A stretch of 13,923 nucleotides of DNA. Source: Pseudomonadota bacterium (lineage in GTDB: Bacteria; BMS3Abin14). Shown here in pieces: positions 12,998 through 13,923 of this stretch. The DNA lies in the NCBI GenBank assembly GCA_003229755.1, contig QIFJ01000102.1, forward strand, positions 1 through 13,923, read 5' to 3'. Positions within the stretch are counted from its first letter, which is position 1. Every line of letters begins with the position of its first letter. The notes under the pieces were generated by a model. It saw nothing but the letters and a program-made list of their open reading frames with translations, ran no database searches and was not told the origin of the DNA. The position numbers were made by a program, and so were the translations under genes.

Positions 12998-13018
12998 TGT
13001 TCTAACTCCATTTTCAAA

Positions 13019-13747
13019 TTACTGAACCAGATCCTTGAACTTTACTATCCACTCCCCGTAATCGCAGACATAGTTATAGCCACACACGATTGAGAGGTCT
13101 TTTTCCTCAAGAATCCCTATGAGATCCTTTGCGCCCTGGCGAGTCGAGACTGCGGAACCGTAGGGGTTGAGGCTCACAGGTTTGATTTTGTAGAAGACAT
13201 AATCGCAGATGAAAAGGTGGTCCTGAAAGATATATGCGGTAAAACCGGGAGTGTGACCGTTGATATGAAAGGCTTCAAGGTCTGATTCGGCAAAGGATCC
13301 CTGGAAAAGATTGTCGAAAGTAAACCCCAGGCAAAGCGGGTTCTCCGAGTCTTTCTTGTGGAGCCGGACATAGGCGTCAAAGTGATCTCTGTAAAGGTTT
13401 GAGGCGCCCAGAAAGTGATGGTGAGTAAAAGTTATGATGTCGATATTTTTCAGGCCGGTGTCGAAGGATGAGGGGCAGTCTACCATGAAAACGCAGTCCC
13501 CTGCCTCGATTCGATATGCGGCGTGTTCGATCCCAAGGGAAGGAGAGGAGTTAAGGCGTGTGACATTTGTACTAACGGGGATTTCTTTTACTTCAAACTT
13601 CTCAGAACACTCCTCGCTGGTGATGAAGTTGATTCTTTCTGCGCCGCAGAAGGGGCATCTGGTGGGGAAAAATCCAACCATATTGTAGCCGCACACGAGA
13701 CACACGTACTGGTCCAATGTTGATAGGGTCGTAAAAAGTCCATCCAT
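13019..13747 (-). CDS. Rubredoxin-type zinc ribbon fused to a degenerate metallo-beta-lactamase domain
   Basis: 242 residues. Residues 12-36 form a rubredoxin-like knuckle pair, Cys16-x2-Cys19 and Cys31-Pro-Phe-Cys34, binding iron or zinc. From about 60 on there is a metallo-beta-lactamase fold: HAAYRIEAGDCVFMVDCP, THHHFLGASN (108-117), FHINGHTPG with His165, and FICDYVF with Asp182. The canonical HxHxDH is HHHFLG, so the Asp and third His that hold the second metal are missing; His109, His111, His165 and Asp182 remain. Cytoplasmic. Perhaps a redox-linked or mononuclear enzyme, or a binding protein. AGGAG nine bases before the ATG supports the start. Its leader contains the structured tandem repeat at 13728-13880. 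Confidence 0.88.
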   Translation of the reverse strand: MDGLFTTLSTLDQYVCLVCGYNMVGFFPTRCPFCGAERINFITSEECSEKFEVKEIPVSTNVTRLNSSPSLGIEHAAYRIEAGDCVFMVDCPSSFDTGLKNIDIITFTHHHFLGASNLYRDHFDAYVRLHKKDSENPLCLGFTFDNLFQGSFAESDLEAFHINGHTPGFTAYIFQDHLFICDYVFYKIKPVSLNPYGSAVSTRQGAKDLIGILEEKDLSIVCGYNYVCDYGEWIVKFKDLVQ

Positions 13748-13880
13748 GGCTTTTTACTCCTCGGAAAGCGAAAAGTGTCATTTTCGCTTTCCTCACAAAT
13801 AGTTGTTATTTGTCGCAAAAAGTCCATGAGCGGCTTTTTGCTCCGCGGAGAGTGAAAAGCGTCGTTTTCACTCTCCTCAC
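13728..13880. repeat. Two tandem 69-bp structured units with covarying hairpins
   Basis: Units 13728-13796 and 13812-13880 both read GTCG(T/C)AAAAAGTCCAT, then GGCTTTTT, then a hairpin, then CCTCAC; they are joined by AAATAGTTGTTATTT. Hairpin stems are perfect over 12 pairs in both: 13763-13774 with 13781-13792, and 13847-13858 with 13865-13876. Two positions differ between units and each is compensated in the opposite arm. The first unit covers the start codon and Shine-Dalgarno of the minus-strand gene, so the structure could affect its translation. A minus-strand open frame through both units (13588-13923) is a by-product of the repeat. Confidence 0.88.
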
Positions 13881-13923
13881 GGATCAAAGTCTTGCTGCGC
13901 AAGCCGTTGGTCCGGGCGCCCAC

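Noticed and set aside
13588..13923. 111-residue minus-strand frame with repeated ESEND...SPRSKKP...MDFLR peptide
   Set aside because: It is the translation of the two 69-bp structured units and then runs out of frame through the rubredoxin/MBL gene; the variation between units preserves base pairing, not a coding pattern.

Overview
The window reads as accessory or lightly packed chromosome from an uncultured Gram-negative anaerobe, most likely of the Desulfobacterota (old Deltaproteobacteria) type. That placement is inference. It rests on the gene mix (heme-type DUF3365 sensor, DUF116-like protein, rubredoxin-headed metallo-beta-lactamase protein, large hybrid kinase with four PAS domains, free-standing four-helix-bundle protein), the intermediate GC, good Shine-Dalgarno sequences and a lipoprotein signal. 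No rRNA, tRNA, CRISPR array, transposase or phage gene is visible.

Layout: repeat copy A (46-240); a lipoprotein (-, 320-766); a repeat-filled gap; an SH3 membrane protein (-, 1245-1817); a perfect hairpin and polypurine minisatellite (1986-2230) leading to a four-helix-bundle gene (+, 2263-2631); a family 1 glycosyltransferase (+, 2734-4011); a repeat-filled gap with repeat copy B; a DUF6429-like gene (+, 4498-4728); a DUF116-like gene (+, 4952-5725) whose end is mirrored in a 22-bp inverted repeat; a small DRR-repeat protein (-, 5882-6124); a 1069-residue hybrid histidine kinase (-, 6292-9501); repeat copy C; a nitroreductase (-, 9979-10542); repeat copy D; a small unknown gene (+, 10932-11159); a third repeat-filled gap; a heme-type DUF3365 sensor fused to a degenerate GGDEF domain (+, 11798-12997); and a rubredoxin/metallo-beta-lactamase protein (-, 13019-13747) behind two tandem structured repeats. 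Most genes are single and oriented independently. There is no clear metabolic operon; the common theme is sensing and redox (kinase, heme sensor, flavin enzyme, iron-sulfur/metal hydrolase-like protein).

The most unusual content is between the genes. (1) Nearly every gap carries degenerate tandem arrays with a strict 7-bp period. The heptad consensus differs from locus to locus, but the period is constant, and several arrays begin exactly at a stop codon. Even the polypurine minisatellite is built of heptads. (2) A roughly 160-230 bp element occurs four times with a long hairpin. In copy D the whole hairpin is inverted relative to its flanks. (3) Two 69-bp units upstream of the last gene keep a perfect 12-bp stem through two compensatory base-pair changes. 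(4) A CCACGC-loop-GCGTGG mini-hairpin occurs four times. Together these suggest an active repeat-generating process in this genome, but no enzyme for it is encoded here.
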